Part shown: positions 49,830 to 62,548 of the stretch, one piece after another | Position numbering within the stretch: position 1 is the first letter of the stretch | Layout of the letters: the number at the start of each line of letters is the position of its first letter | Assembly (NCBI GenBank): GCA_009823395.1 | Contig: CM020516.1 | Location: 11,442,001-11,506,000, forward strand | DNA length: 64,000 bases | Direction of reading: 5' to 3' | From: Thamnaconus septentrionalis | Lineage: Eukaryota; Chordata; Actinopteri; Tetraodontiformes; Monacanthidae | Position numbers and translations under genes: made by a program | The notes under the pieces: model-generated | Databases searched by the model: none | What the model saw: the letters and a program-made list of their open reading frames with translations, nothing else | Told to the model about the DNA's origin: nothing

Positions 49830-52800
49830 GAAAAAAAAGGCAACGCACGGTTCACTGAGTCCACGTTATCTCAGACAAACTCCAGAGCCGAGTGTAGCAG
49901 GAACAATCTTCAAAGTACGACACAAAATCAATAGGCTAAAAAGCTAAGCGCTAATTACTGTATTTACAATGGCCTGTTGTGGAGCGACGTTCCACAATAG
50001 CTTAACCTAAAATCGTCGGAACGCTAATGACTCGCTTTGCGACGGGCATTAACGCAGGCTACGCTCACATTAATTGGGTGGGTTGTAAAGTTGTAGATTT
50101 TTGTTGGATTTTGTTTTTTCGATCGACATAACTTATGTAATTGAGATCTTTTTTTGTTGCTGCTCTGAAGTTTTGATTACTTAGTTACTTCCTGCCACTA
50201 CTTGGTTACTTCACAATAGCAAACTAAGGGTTGTTACTGATAGTTAGGAGGATTTTTGGACTGTTCACAGACGGCGGTTGCCGCGGGGGGACGGCTGTTG
50301 AAATATGAAGTGTGAAATAAATCACTAAATGAATGAAGGAAACGCATGTGCAGAGAAAGAGGAAGAGGTGAAGATTACTTCACTCTTAAGGGGTTACTGT
50401 ATTGAGAAGTCACATGCTGCACTGCAATGAAAATAATGGAGTGCAAACACCACTTGTTTGTATTGTGTTTCTGTAACGCTGTTAGAGTTTATAGTACAAA
50501 TTTGCAGTAAACAGATTTCATTCATTTGTTTACTCAGTCATCCACGCGGCCATGTGACTGGCCATTCGTGGACGCTGGATGATTTTTTTTAATTGAAATC
50601 AACAGCTGTGATGTGCCAATTATGTGCATCACTAATTGTTAAATGTTTTCTCGGGGCCATAAAAAATAATTAATGCTGTTGCTATCAAGGTGTCCACAGA
50701 CACAATAATCCAGTTTAATGATTCATATCCATGAGGAGTCTTCACCCCGCGGCTACTCAGAGGTGGAGGAGAGGTTAATTTTGAACCAGAGGGCCTGGCT
50801 TGCACCTAATTTCGCGGTCGTGCTGCGCAATCTTTGTTTTTTAAGAAGTTACTCAGGATGACGACAAACGTCATCTTGCATCACTTAACCGTCACCGCTT
50901 GAGCAACATGCGAGGTTTAGCGGCGCCGCGCTGGTGTGACTGTCGTTGAGGGACCGACTGGACACTGCGGCAAAGATGTTGGATAACCGTCTCCCAACTA
51001 GTCCTAGTGTTTATACTGCGGGGCAAGTTGACGATGCTCGATTCCACACACTTATGGTAGCAGTGCCCTTTGTGACATCACAAAAGAACTGATTACCCTT
51101 TCTGTGTGTTTTTGGCACACGCTCCCTGAAAAGTGGAAAGAATCCAAAGAATAAAAGTCTTACACGTGGGATCATTAGAAATCAAATATTTCTAAATGAT
51201 TTTTTTCTTCATAATGCGGGACCTTCAACAAGACTCGGGGTTAATCATCAATCTGGATGCATCACCGTCTCATCGTGTCTCTTTTTTTTTTTCCTCCCGC
51301 CCAGATGTCAGGAAGAAATGTCCCCTCCTCTCTCCTGCATTATGCGTGTGCCCACACACATGAAATGTCCTGGCTGCAGCTGGAAAACATTAACTCCATC
51401 AAGGTATGCAGTACTGCCTGGTAACGCAGTCTGTGTGCAGACACACACACACACACACACACACACAGAGCAGAGACCAACGAACCGGAGCTCCTGGTTT
51501 TAATGTCACACGTCTCAACTGCAAATTAGCTGTTTATTTTTTTTAGAGTTATGAAACCATTCTGACACGTTTTCTTAAAAAAACTTTTTTTTTGCCACTC
51601 ATCAGTTCATTTGAAGTTGAAAAATATATATGTGTTTATTTTGTACAATTGCAGTGGCTGTTTAGGAGTTGATAAAAAAGATTGGTACTGAGGGCTCAGG
51701 TTGTATTACTTCATTTTTATTGTAAATTGAGGGCAAAATTCCAGTTTCACTATGACACAAACTACTAATTACCAGTTCATTTGAAAAGAAATAGGAATTG
51801 AAACTGTGGGAAAATGTGAATATAGTTGTCGTGCGTGCGTGCGTGCGTGTGTGCGTGCGTGTGTCTGTGTGTGTGCTGCCTTACCCATGAACGATCCCGT
51901 GCTGCAGATAAGGCTGAAAAAGCAGCTCTCCGGAGGAAGAGCTCCGCATTTACTACAAGATAAAAACAAACGCACAGAAATAGATTTAGAGTCATTCAGT
52001 GAACTCGCACGCACACACACACACACACACACGGCAACAGAAGACGCACATGCACACGCACACACACGCAGTACCGCCGGTTTTTCCTTTCGCGTTGCGT
52101 AATCTGAGACGTGGCACGTTTTCCTCGTGCGGGAGGCAGGAAGTCGGTGAGGAGCCGGACGAGCCACCGTTTCCCAGAAAGAAGCAGGCGGCATGGCACC
52201 GTTGACTTCGTTTTTTTTTTTCCAACCTCCTGCTTTTCTTCAAGAGGTGAGACGCGAGGGGGAGCGAAAGCGGGGGACACTCGCGGGCCACGCGGGCCAA
52301 CGTCCGCGGCCAAGTTCCTGCTAACCCTCGGAAAGCCAAAGCCCTCTCAGCTGACTGCCATCACACTTACACATTCCTCAGGGCCTGAGAAGTAGGACTC
52401 AGCGGACAGTAATAGTATTAAGAATCTCTCGCTCTCTCTCTCGCTCTCGTGGGATTTTCTTTCCTCAACATTTAACCTAAAAAGCATTTTATTTTATTTT
52501 TTCCTTTTTCTCCAAATCCTCCGCCGCCGATGACAGCGCGTAATCACTTCATCGAACATCCATCGCGCCGCTCTGGCAAATATTGCTCAGCCTCCGTATC
52601 GCAGGGCGCCTGACTTTCCTCCTCGGCGAGCGGCGTAAATTTTGTTTGACAGCCCTCGCAGTCTCTGTTTTTACACAATGCGACTCGTGTGTCGTCGCCC
52701 CTTGTATAGCGGGAGGCAAAGTCGCAGGGATTTCTTTCGGTTTTGCGCGCAGACTTTTCTTACGCAAAAACAAAACAAAGAAAACCCACCGGCATTTACT

Positions 52801-52965
52801 CTCCGCCGCTGCCCTTTAATGTCGGCAGACTCTGAAAAAAAAGAAAAGCCGAAGAGAAAAGAGTGGGAGTGTCCCGCCTTCCTTCCAAAATGTAAGTCGA
52901 CTCCTCTGGGAGTGTGTTTACATGGTGAGGCAGAGGACCGCGCTTCGCCTCTGAACTGCCACGGT

Positions 52966-52997
<32 letters not shown>

Positions 52998-55900
52998 ATT
53001 TCAGCTCCAAGTTATTTTCAGAATGCAAACGCACTCACACGTGCGCACGCACGCACGCTCGGAGGAACTATCTCCTTCAAACCCGCTCGCTCCTCGTGCC
53101 AACAGGGGTCACGTCGAACAATGGAGGGGTGTTCCTGTCTTTTTTTTTCTTCTTTTTTTTTGTGAAATCGTCGGACAAACACCTCAATCCCGCGGAGGGG
53201 TGGAGCAGGGACGGACAGACAGACGGACAAACAGGGACAGTCAGGTTTGCCCTCAGTCTCACTGACCTGATGAGAGGCACATTGTCCAGAGTGCAGCATA
53301 AGGTCGGGCCCCTTTGCAAATGCAGCTCCTCTTCACATGACTGGTTGTACAACCTGGAACGGCAAACATGCATGAACACGTGCGCGCGCGCAAGCACACA
53401 CACACACACGCGCGCGGGATATTCTGGGGTTGCAGAAATCAGGGCAAGTCCTAAGTGAAACGGGGCAAAACGCCGACGCAAACGGGGCGCAGATGCACTC
53501 TTCCGATAATTCTCGACTTTGCTCGCTCCGTTTGTGTGTCATTTGGAAAGATGATGGGAAATTCTCCTGGCAAACATTGGCGACACTTGGTAGAAAGGGT
53601 CAAAGAGGAGTACATTCAGTTTCTGATTGGTTTTTCACATTTTGTCAAATGTGTTGCAAGTGTTGCAAGATTGGAATTTCGCAAGGAAAGGGATGGACCC
53701 TTCTGCTTCTAGCTACAAGACACTCATGAAAGCAGCAGCCACTTATATAAACACGACTTTTAAATTTCCACCAAATGTTCTAATCAGTGGCTAGAAGGCA
53801 AAGGAGGGAAATTATTCCTCGTGTCCATAAATGGGCATGACAAAATGGAAACCTTTGATCTTTAAATAACATACACACACAAAAAAAACGACTAATTACA
53901 ATATTTGTCGTTCAGCCGGATGAAATGTACTCATGGTTTCAACACAGTCGCTGATGATAGGGTCTGTTTTACAAGGACGAATTCCTCCTTTTAACAATAG
54001 ATGAGTTCTTGGAGGCTTGGTGGGTGGATTTCTCTGCTTTCACACCTCAAACGGAACCACAACACAGTCCATCTGGAGGCAGAGACACTGCGCAGAGTTT
54101 GATTGGCAGCTCTTCCCGACCATACTTGTTTATTTTATGTTTATTTTACCACTGGTATGAAAGATGGAAGATGTGAGGTCGCAGTGGGGTGAATTTAAAC
54201 AATGTAGTTTCTAACTCACCAGTTATCCACGGGGCAGACGTGTTGATTGTACAAAGCCATGGCATAACTAGAGAGAGAGAGAGAGAGGGAGAGAGGGGAA
54301 AGCAAGGTCACTGTGTTTTCTCCATGATTGTTACATTATTTGAATTGATACAATGAACAGCACAAAAACATTAGAACCCATGTTCTGGTAGAGTATCCAA
54401 AAAAAACCTCAACGTATCTCCAGAATACAGGGGATCTCGGGGGAGAGGACAAAGATTTGACTGTGATTGCTAGTGCTAGTTCCCTTTGTGACATCACAGA
54501 GGGCCGATCTCTCGCAACTAAGCTAAGGACGTAAGGGATGGACTGTGCTCATTGCTGGGAAGCTCACTGTCAGGATAGAGCTGCTAAGTCCATCTGTGCA
54601 TAAGATGTAAATATTTTTTGTTTTCTTTTCCATTTATACGCTACAAATATTTTATTTTTATTTTTTATTGCCTTATTTCTTTTAATTAATATAACTGTCC
54701 ATCTTTTTGCACTATACAGTAAGGATCAATAAAGGTATTTTATTCTATTCTAAATTATGATTACAAATCGTTAGTCAAGTGAATTTGCTTAATATTGGAA
54801 CTTTCACACAAGACAAATCACTATCTGTGAAACAGGTGCAGGCTCTAACAAATGGGCCAGTGACAGCGAGCACGTGCCGCTGCAAGTCGGCGTCAGCGTT
54901 GCGGCAGCGTATCGGATCGGTTCTCGAGCAGTCGGTCACAGCGAGGACACCTGCACCAACAACCCGGCCAAGTGTGTCCAGTTTGTTTAAACCTTACGGA
55001 TCGGGTTGAACGGCAAACACCGTCCAGGAATCACAGGGGTCACTGACACACGCACACACACAAGCGCAAAAAGAACAGGTTCTCGTCGGCCCCCGCTGCT
55101 CTGATTAATGCTCTGACCGACCGGCGGTGTTTGCTCAGCGAGGTCGACGACCAACCACTTCCACGCGACCAGGGGTTCCAGAGAAAGAGCCAACGCTGCA
55201 CTTCTGCTGCTCACCATTTTTCTTCCGCGCCACAAATTTAAATGTGAACATTAAAAAAAAATGTGAGAGATGTGAAGCGACCTCTTTCTTTCGGCGACAG
55301 ACGGCTGAAACTGAAGCCCAGTTTTGTTTACGTCTTGAGTTATTTCAGGATGAATTGGATCGGTGCAGACCTTTCAGTATTTCGCAACAGAGAAAAAAAA
55401 AAAAAAAAAAAGCCACGTTCAACTCTGTCCAAACACGTCCCGGTCATATGGTACAGTCAACTTGAGATTGTGCAAATATGCAACGCTATTAGGTTTAAGG
55501 GGCCGCTCACAGAACGGGGACGGTGGAACACCCGGCTGACCCGCCATGCCGACCTGATAACTCAGCGACTTGTTATTTACTCACGCGAGCAACTAACCCT
55601 GATGAAAGCAAATTGTTTCTATCACTCTAGAAACACAGTCGCAGGCAGGATGAGAAAGCATCCAGTCTCGCTGGAGTCACAGTTCAGTCAGAGTTTAAGT
55701 ACCAATCAACTGTGTTTCCAAGGGCCGTAGTTTCCAAATTACAAGCCCATCATTGTGCGGTTCAGACGTTATATAAAGACGGACGCACACACCTGCTGCC
55801 TCCTGGACGCTTGCCGGTGCGTAACACAAACACAGACACGCAAAAATATAGTTCCGTGACAATGATTTGTGCAAGAGATTGTTTGCTGCGTGGCAAAGAT

Positions 55901-58324
55901 TCAAGTGTGGACAGTCTGGGTGACGACAATACAAGATGTATTTTTCAAGGTGACACATGGTGATTCTTGATGGATCTAAAGTATCTCGATATCTGTTTAG
56001 TAAAATCCAATTAAAGGAGCACCGTTGGCACAAGACATCATTGATCTGTTTTATACTTTTATCTGTTGCTCATCCCCACAAGTTTCACTCAGCCAGCAGC
56101 ATAGGAGAAAGCAGAATATGCCATAGCGTCATCTCGTTGGTTTCCTTATCTCAGACATAGATTTTAAGGTTTTTATTTACCTGACATGTTTCCACCTTCA
56201 TCCGAGTGTAAAAGAATACGCCAAAACATGTCAGGTAAATGAAAACCTTAAAATCTATGTCTGAGATAAAAGAACCAACGAGATAATTGTAAGAAAAGAC
56301 ATAATGAGCTGATCGGTTATGATACAGCGTCGCTTTCTTTGATTTCAGTTAAGATTTGGCTTTACCTCTCAGGACAGTGCAAAATTACTCATAAAAAAGC
56401 AATTTATTAAGTTAGATGGTCGTCCATCTGTGCAGCCGTGACTAATATGCAAAATCAGATGCCAGGCAAGGAAAATATTCGCAATTTATGAAAGGAAAAG
56501 ACACCGTGGCCACTGTAGGAACATTATTTACATTTGGTCGGCTCCCAGCGCTATAACAGGAGCAGTGTGGAGCTGTGGGGTTTTTTCCAAATTACGTTAT
56601 CCTTTTTTTAGCCGCGTTCGGAGCCAAACTGCTGCTGTCTGTGCTCGACAGAGGCCGTGTAATAACAGGTTTGTTTACGTAATTAGAGCTCTATCACAGC
56701 TCAGCGGTGCCTGTAAACTTTAACCGCATGTGTGCAAGCGCACACGTGGAAAATACAATGTTTTTTTTAATCATTTGAAATTGGAACAGAACCAGTTCCA
56801 CCCCCTTCTTTTTTTTTTTTTTTAAGTCCTCCCTAGGAAGGAGAGGGCACGGCACAATTCCCGAAAGCTGTGCAAAAATAACACACGTGAAACCGCAGGA
56901 AAAGGGTGTGAGGCATAAACTAAAGATGTATTTTGGCAGTGAGGGGTGGACTTCTTTTAGGAGGGCTGCTGTAATGTACAGCCTTCTGCAACTGTACACG
57001 GCACCTTCCGCGGGACTCAAGCTTTGAGCCACGACGTTTGAAAATTAAACTAATCCAAGATTCTTGGGCTTGGCACAAAGCGCCGAGCCTCCTCAGACTT
57101 CTCCTGGGTGCATGGCGGCCAGATGTGAACGTCCCATTCTCTGTTACCCGGCTCTCAGTATTTACCTTACTCCCATCGAGCCACACTCAGTAAAAAATAA
57201 AAAGGGGGGGTTACGCAACATGTCACATCCTTTGACATTCCGAGAGCCGGGGAAAAAAGGGGGCAGCACTTAGGAACAAGGCACCCTTGTGAAGGTACCA
57301 GGGAGGAGGTGAATTTTAAGGGACTGACAGTCAGCAACATTTTGACACGGATCAACTTTTTTTTTCTCACCCCAAATCCTCAGACACACCAGTTTAAAAT
57401 AGCTCCGAAATGCTCCATATTCTACCCCCCTCCTTCCCACAAAGCCTCGCGCACCTGAATACACACTGAAGCCGGGACGCAGTCAAATAAATGAACAAGA
57501 ATCGTGAACCTTCTCTGTTTTGCTATCTCCTGATCCGAGCACTCATCACAGATGAAGCAAACAGTCTAAATACAGAAGTTAACCAATCTGGAATTGGGCC
57601 ATCTGTCTGCTAACGCGCTCCCCCCCTTTGGGCTTTGAATTCCTCCCGTCACTGTAATAACAGAGCAACAAGGAACGCCGTCAGCCCAAACATAACAGAG
57701 GAGGTCTTTCATCTCGCGCACGTCTCCTCACACGAGGTGCAAAACGCACGCATCACTCTCAAGGGGAGCCGGTGATAACAAGTCAGGCTCCTGTCCTGGA
57801 GAGAGTTAATCCACGTGCGATTGCCATGGCTTCCAGGAATTCTCAGTAAATATTCAGCGCGGCTCTTCTCTCCTGGAGGCGAGAGAAGCTCGTACACAGG
57901 CAGCATATCTGCCAGAAGATCTGCACTCCACTGACAGGCTTTGCTCGCTTAATGTTGTTTGCATTTGTGAGTTATTGGCTCTTCTACGTGCTAGATTCAC
58001 TTCTTGAACCTTTAGGTGTCTTCAGAGTCCATGAAAAAAAAAAAAAACAAGCAGCCAACAGAACATTCACTTTTCCATCAAAACAATGCACTCAATGATA
58101 ATGATCAGATAGAAACACAATCACAGTGTATCTCTGGTGGCTTGCAACTGCATGCAGGTCAGTTTCAAACATTTATTTTTGATTTAAACTGACACGACTG
58201 GTGCTTCACTTTTTCATAGCTTGATGATAGAGGCAGAGTACGAGTGGTCTTGTACTTACACAACCCAGATCCCAGTAAAGGTCAGGACTGGGAGGCTGAC
58301 GGGCAGTATCATCCACAGAGACAT
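41196..58324 (-). CDS. tmem150a: Transmembrane protein 150A
   Basis: Member of the TMEM150/DRAM (Frag1) family. In mammals TMEM150A sits in the plasma membrane and modulates the PI4KA-EFR3-TTC7 complex that supplies PI4P. Exons: 58324-58260, 54267-54220, 53353-53267, 51952-51885, 47085-46958, 42568-42391, 41470-41196; 282 residues (human 271). Read-out: start [20 protein letters not shown], then [42 protein letters not shown], hydrophobic helices, [40 protein letters not shown], tail ENMSIL. Extracellular Cys pairs and GNFQ are family marks. HVCPVDNW and the tail favour A over B or C. All introns are GT-AG and in phase. The C-tail carries a Ser-His run from a hexanucleotide repeat. Introns 1-5 are large and hold most of the local repeats. 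Confidence 0.93.
41226..41262 (-). repeat. tmem150a: In-frame hexanucleotide repeat coding for (Ser-His)n
   Basis: GAGTGC units on the plus strand, GCACTC on the coding strand, give [13 protein letters not shown] in the cytoplasmic tail of tmem150a. Human TMEM150A has a Ser/Thr-rich but not His-rich tail here. Confidence 0.8.
42569..46957 (-). other. tmem150a intron 5
   Basis: 4.4 kb with no supported gene. It includes poly-A (43264-43284), a CAGC tetranucleotide run (45505-45545) and a repeat-tail-like end (tgctctatgaataaatttg, about 46620-46660). Confidence 0.6.
45505..45545. repeat. (CAGC)n microsatellite
   Basis: About ten CAGC units without interruption, in tmem150a intron 5. Confidence 0.9.
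49783..49828. repeat. (CA)n microsatellite
   Basis: Perfect CA run of 46 bases. Confidence 0.93.
51441..51467. repeat. (CA)n microsatellite
   Basis: Perfect CA run of about 27 bases. Confidence 0.9.
52966..52993. repeat. (GGCA)n microsatellite
   Basis: Seven GGCA units in tmem150a intron 3. Confidence 0.9.
54268..58259 (-). other. tmem150a intron 1
   Basis: 4 kb with no supported gene. It holds a GA run beside the exon 2 acceptor (54271-54297), a LINE-like tail ending ataaaggtattttattctatt (about 54730-54755), the 154-base palindrome at 56131 and several homopolymers. Confidence 0.6.
56131..56284. mobile_element. Long palindrome, fold-back MITE-like
   Basis: A 61-base left arm (56131-56191) and right arm (56224-56284) are inverted copies with four mismatches, separated by about 32 bases. 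The arms begin ATCTCGTTGGTT and end CCTGACATGTTT. There is no ORF. It lies in tmem150a intron 1. A flanking target duplication is not evident. Confidence 0.8.
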
Positions 58325-59294
58325 CTTCCAGCACCTCGCGCAGCCCCTTTCTTCTTCTTCCTCTTCGGCCAGCCGAGCACTACCTGCTCGAGTAGTTCTA
58401 TCATTTAACTGAGTGTGACTGACGTCCTCGGCGACGGATTCATTCTTTCCCCGGAGATGGACGGTGGCAGAGGGGACGCTTGACGGACAGGTGATTGCTT
58501 CGCTGCGGAGCTGGCGAACGAGAGCGGTGGGAGAACGTCGTTAGAAATCACGGCCGGTCATCGAGGGCTCCTGATGCGGAGTCTGCTGCGATAAAAAAAA
58601 AAAAAAAAACAAAAAAAAAAGCGTTTCTTTGGGGGAGTTGCCACTTATTATCGTAATAATAGGCTGCGTAACACATGCTTTTCGATGCATTTAGGATGCA
58701 TGCAACTTCAGTTTATTTCCAGTGCGACAAACGCTGGACTGCATCTGACCTCATTCAACAGGGATGCTCACCTTAACCCCGCCCCCCCCCCCGTTAGCAT
58801 CAGCCGCAAAAACGGCAAAAACAGATCTCCGTCGCCTCACCTTCTGCCTTCAGGTTCCCTTGCAAAGTTTCCCGGGCCGCCGTTCAGTGCCTCCTGAGCG
58901 GTCGGTCTGCCCCGCACACTTCGAGTGGGGGAGGAACCAATACCAAACCGCGCACCAGACTGATCCGAACCGGGTTTGAATGGATCGCCGCCGCGTTTTG
59001 TTGCCTTTTTTTGTGTGTGTGCGAGGTCCCGTTAGCCGTCCTGGTGCGGAGCTGCGGTGGGGGATGGCTCGCTCACATGCAGTCTCTCTCATCGCATCGC
59101 CGCCACGAGACTATCCAGCTGTTTGGCTCCGCCCCCCCAGCCAGAACTCCCCGCTCCCTCTGACTGTAGCGCGTCCGGAGCTGCGGGTGCGTTGCATTCA
59201 TGTGCCGCGGAGCCCCACGGAGGCGGAGACCACTCGATCAATCGCCGAAACAAGCTGCTTCTGTTTGCTTTTGCACATTTTGCGAGGGCCAATA

Positions 59295-59325
<31 letters not shown>

Positions 59326-60001
59326 TGGCAGGTCCCAGATTTAATTCATATGCTGTTTGACCCTCTTTATATATTTATGCTGGCCAGGGTCCGGTGCGAG
59401 ACCCTGACAGGAACTAAACTCTTGAGTCGTAGCTGTTCCCTAGCAACACAAATCAGATGGAGTACGACGCTCATTTCCTCGGCGTAGCAGATAAATAAAT
59501 AAATGAATGAGTCCATCTCATCAGGACAAACTAGCGTCCATTTTCCAGCGAATTTCCGCCCAGTGGATCTAAACGCATCGTGTTGGAAAATGCGAAGTAA
59601 CTTGACTTGTAGCACAATTTTAAAAGGGACACTTTGCGAGGTTTCGTGTAAAAATACTAAGAGAATATGTTGTTAGTGCCCCCTGGAGCTCCAGACTTGT
59701 AAATGCCGTTTCCTTGCAGGGTTTGAATTACTTTCTGTGACCCAACCAGAAGAAGTGCAACATTTTTTTTACAGGGAAGCTTTTTGCTTCGTCTTATCCC
59801 CCATGTATTTATTAGATTTGTTCCTTCAAGCGACAACACAACGTAGTGGCACATTGGCGATACATTGTCATCAGCAAAATAAAATGTAGAAAAGTTCATT
59901 CAAAACAGTAAACAATTTAAACCTAGTTTAAAAAAAAAAAACACACAACAAATTTGAAATTAATGTGCAAGTTTTGATATTCCAGACAATGTAAACCTTC
60001 C
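58325..60001. other. Intergenic: tmem150a promoter side and TRIM 3' side
   Basis: CpG-rich sequence from about 58400 to 59250 fits a promoter island for tmem150a (minus). Overlapping ORFs there have no family motif. A minus-strand AATAAA (59813-59808) probably ends the TRIM transcript. Poly-A runs occur at 58590-58620 and 59298-59318. Confidence 0.5.
59808..59813 (-). terminator. AATAAA poly(A) signal, likely for the TRIM gene
   Basis: AATAAA on the minus strand, 190 bases past the TRIM stop codon. Confidence 0.5.
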
Positions 60002-62548
60002 TCAGAGTCTTATGGTGGTACCAAAGCCCCACACACTGAATGCAGGGTAGACGGGCTCTGTAAACACAATCTGGACTTTGTGCAGAAGCCTCATGCCATC
60101 AGAGACACTGTAAAAGGCCAGGGTGCCAGCTGCATTGTCCAGGTACACGCCAATACGAGACGAGATTGCCGCCGGAATGTCTGTGCTCTTGTTGCCGTGT
60201 ACGAAGGAGAACTTGGAGTCGGTGCAGTACAAACTCCAGGAGTTGTTGTTCCAGCCCAGACTGCATTCGTTGCCATCTCCCTTACGGCGGACCCCCCTGT
60301 AGGCTACGGCAATGTCTACTTCAGTTCCCCTCCAGTCCACCTCCCAGTAACAGCGAGTCCCAGTCACGCTGTCCCTGCACAGCACCTGCAACAGAACGTG
60401 CAAAGGGAGACGTTTAAAACACAAAATGTAGTTTCGGTAACAGTTCGCAGCAGCTTTATACCTAAAAGTTTAGATGACTTGAAGCTTGACTTGAAACCTA
60501 GAGCACTTTTCTAAAAATTTCACCTGCTGCCAGTGGTTGAATCGATCCGGGTGCTCAGGGTAGTTCTTAGGCTCACTCTTCATTGTAGCTGTCCGGTTAC
60601 CATCAGACAGGTGAAGGTTGGGGTGAACAGTGTTGACATCCAAAATTAGCTGACAATAGTCTGAACAAAAAACGGAAAAACAATGTTAATGATGCCATTT
60701 GTTTTGGGGTTTGTCTTTCTGGGAGTTTGTTTAATATGTTTTACCTCAAATATTTCAATTCAAATTATCCTGATGTGCTTAAAAAAAACAACATATTACA
60801 GAAACATGATGACATTGGCCTTTTAAACCTTCCGATTACTTTTCCGAAACATCAGCTTGTTGAAATGAGTTCAAAGTGTGTTAAGGGAACCTGCGTGTTT
60901 GTTGAAACTGAACTGGAAGTTAGCCTCACCCTCCACCACCAAACCTGTTCTGTCAGCAGCATAGCAGTGTAGTCTCACTTGTTTCAGCAACAGGTGTATT
61001 TTGTTGTGAGTGCATAAGGAGATTTGTGTTTCAAGCTCAAACTCCAGCTGCAGTTCTTATCTACAAGGATTATAAATTACTCACATTTCATGAAATCCTC
61101 TCTTGTTTTCGGTTCTGTTCTTATCCTCGGTTCCTCTCTGAGTGGCAAATCTTGCCTTAAAATGGATTCCCTCCTCTTTTCACCTTCTTGTGTGATGTGA
61201 ACGTCTTTCACTGTGAAAATACAAAAAAAAACAAAAGAGATGTAAGCTTAATTAATTAGACCAAATGATGCTTTTACCCAACAATGAGTGTTTTTTTTCT
61301 TACCTGTTTCAGAGATTTTGCTCATTTCAGTCTTGCTGATTTCTTCAACTTGCAGCTTCAGCGATGCGATGGCTCTCTTGGTGGCATCGAAGGAGTAATG
61401 CGGAGCCACACTGATGTTGTTCAGGTCTTCATATCCTGAGGGTCCTGACAGTGACTGCCAGCTCTGGTGAGTAATTTTAACAAGGTAAAAGTTACACATG
61501 GGGATTGGAAACGTTTATATCGTTTATATCTTTATAATCTCTGACCACTTAAGTTGTTGATTTGGGTCTTGAGTGCAGCTGGGACTCACCTGCAGAAAGT
61601 GGATGTGGTCGTCTGTGTGTGAGAGCTTGTCCAGGTCGTTGTGCTTCTTCCTCAGGAGAGTGATCTCTTCCTCCATGCGGTCGAGCAGTATTTCCCCACG
61701 CGTCACGGTGGTCCTCTCGTGCGTGCGGATCATCTCCTTGACTTCGTTGTACTTCCTCTCTATGGAGAGCAGGAGCTCGGAGAAGATGCGCTCGTTCTCC
61801 TCATTGGCCGTTTGAGCTGAGTGCTGATGGGGATGCATAATAATAACAAACTTATAGCAATGCTTAAAATTCAGAATGATTCGATGGTTTGTTTTTAGAA
61901 TCAAAAGTCATTACAAAATATTTAAAGGCAAATAATGAGTATACAAGCAGAACATTGCATGCATACTTACTTTAACTGACTCAACAGCTTGACGGAGATC
62001 CTGCCACTTTTTGATTCTCTGGTCGATTCTCTGTTGAGATTTGTGTAGCGTGGTACCAAGTTGTTTCTGTAGGGGAAATGACATTATATTCATTCATCAT
62101 TGTTAAGTTGACAGGTTTATTTCTATCTCTGTCATATGGAATATTTTACCTGTTTTTCCGTCCTCTCGGTTCCAGCGGGGACAATGTCGTGGTGTCTGTG
62201 CTCATCCATCATGCACAGGACACACACCGACGTCTGGTCAGTGCGACAGTACGCCTCCAGCAGCTTGTCGTGCTGAGCGCAGATCTTCTCTCTCATCTGT
62301 CCCGTTGCTTTCACCAGCTTGTGCTTCATCATGGCTGGGTACTCATAGTGAGACTGGAGGTGAGCCTCGCAGTAAGACGCCAGGCACACCAGGCAGGACT
62401 TCTCGGCCTTCTGCCTCCTCGTGGTGCAGAAGTCGCACAGAACGTCTCCGCTCTTGGCCTGGTCCCTGGGCTGGTTACGGCTGGTGGAGCGACGAGGCTT
62501 TTCCAAGCTGCTGTATCTGTCTAAATCCAGAGTGCTGGGATGGGACAT
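60002..62548 (-). CDS. TRIM16/TRIM25-like protein: B-boxes, coiled coil, PRY-SPRY, no RING
   Basis: Exons: 62548-62150, 62066-61971, 61823-61590, 61463-61304, 61210-61085, 60660-60524, 60385-60002; 511 residues. The 96- and 234-base exons 2 and 3 are the standard TRIM coiled-coil exons. N-terminus, no RING. A B-box1-like cluster CDFC...SCLVCLASYCEAHLQSH lies at about 37-68. B-box2 C-AQ-H...YC...VCVLC...HRHH lies at about 88-120. A coiled coil follows (about 125-300). PRY-SPRY covers roughly 385-511 (CYWEVDW, IAVAYRGV, NNNSWSLYC, IGVYLDNAAGTLAFYSV, FTEPVYPAF). TRIM16 also lacks RING and has this layout; fish have many such TRIM25/TRIM16-like genes, often linked to antiviral or stress responses. 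The SPRY here is the ligand-binding part; the ligand is unknown. The start is the first Met of the ORF; orthology is unresolved. Confidence 0.88.

Larger units (their letters stand above)
47086..51884 (-). other. tmem150a intron 4
   Basis: 4.8 kb; nothing coding recognised. GC-rich to about 49 kb, then AT-rich. It contains a CA array (49783-49828), a shorter CA run (51441-51467) and two copies of the TTTGTGACATCACAAA palindrome (49437, 51066). Confidence 0.6.

Noticed and set aside
52111..53458. Several long ORFs (up to 207 codons) on the plus strand in tmem150a introns 2-3
   Set aside because: They overlap the real minus-strand exon 3 (53353-53267) and microsatellites; no recognisable protein.
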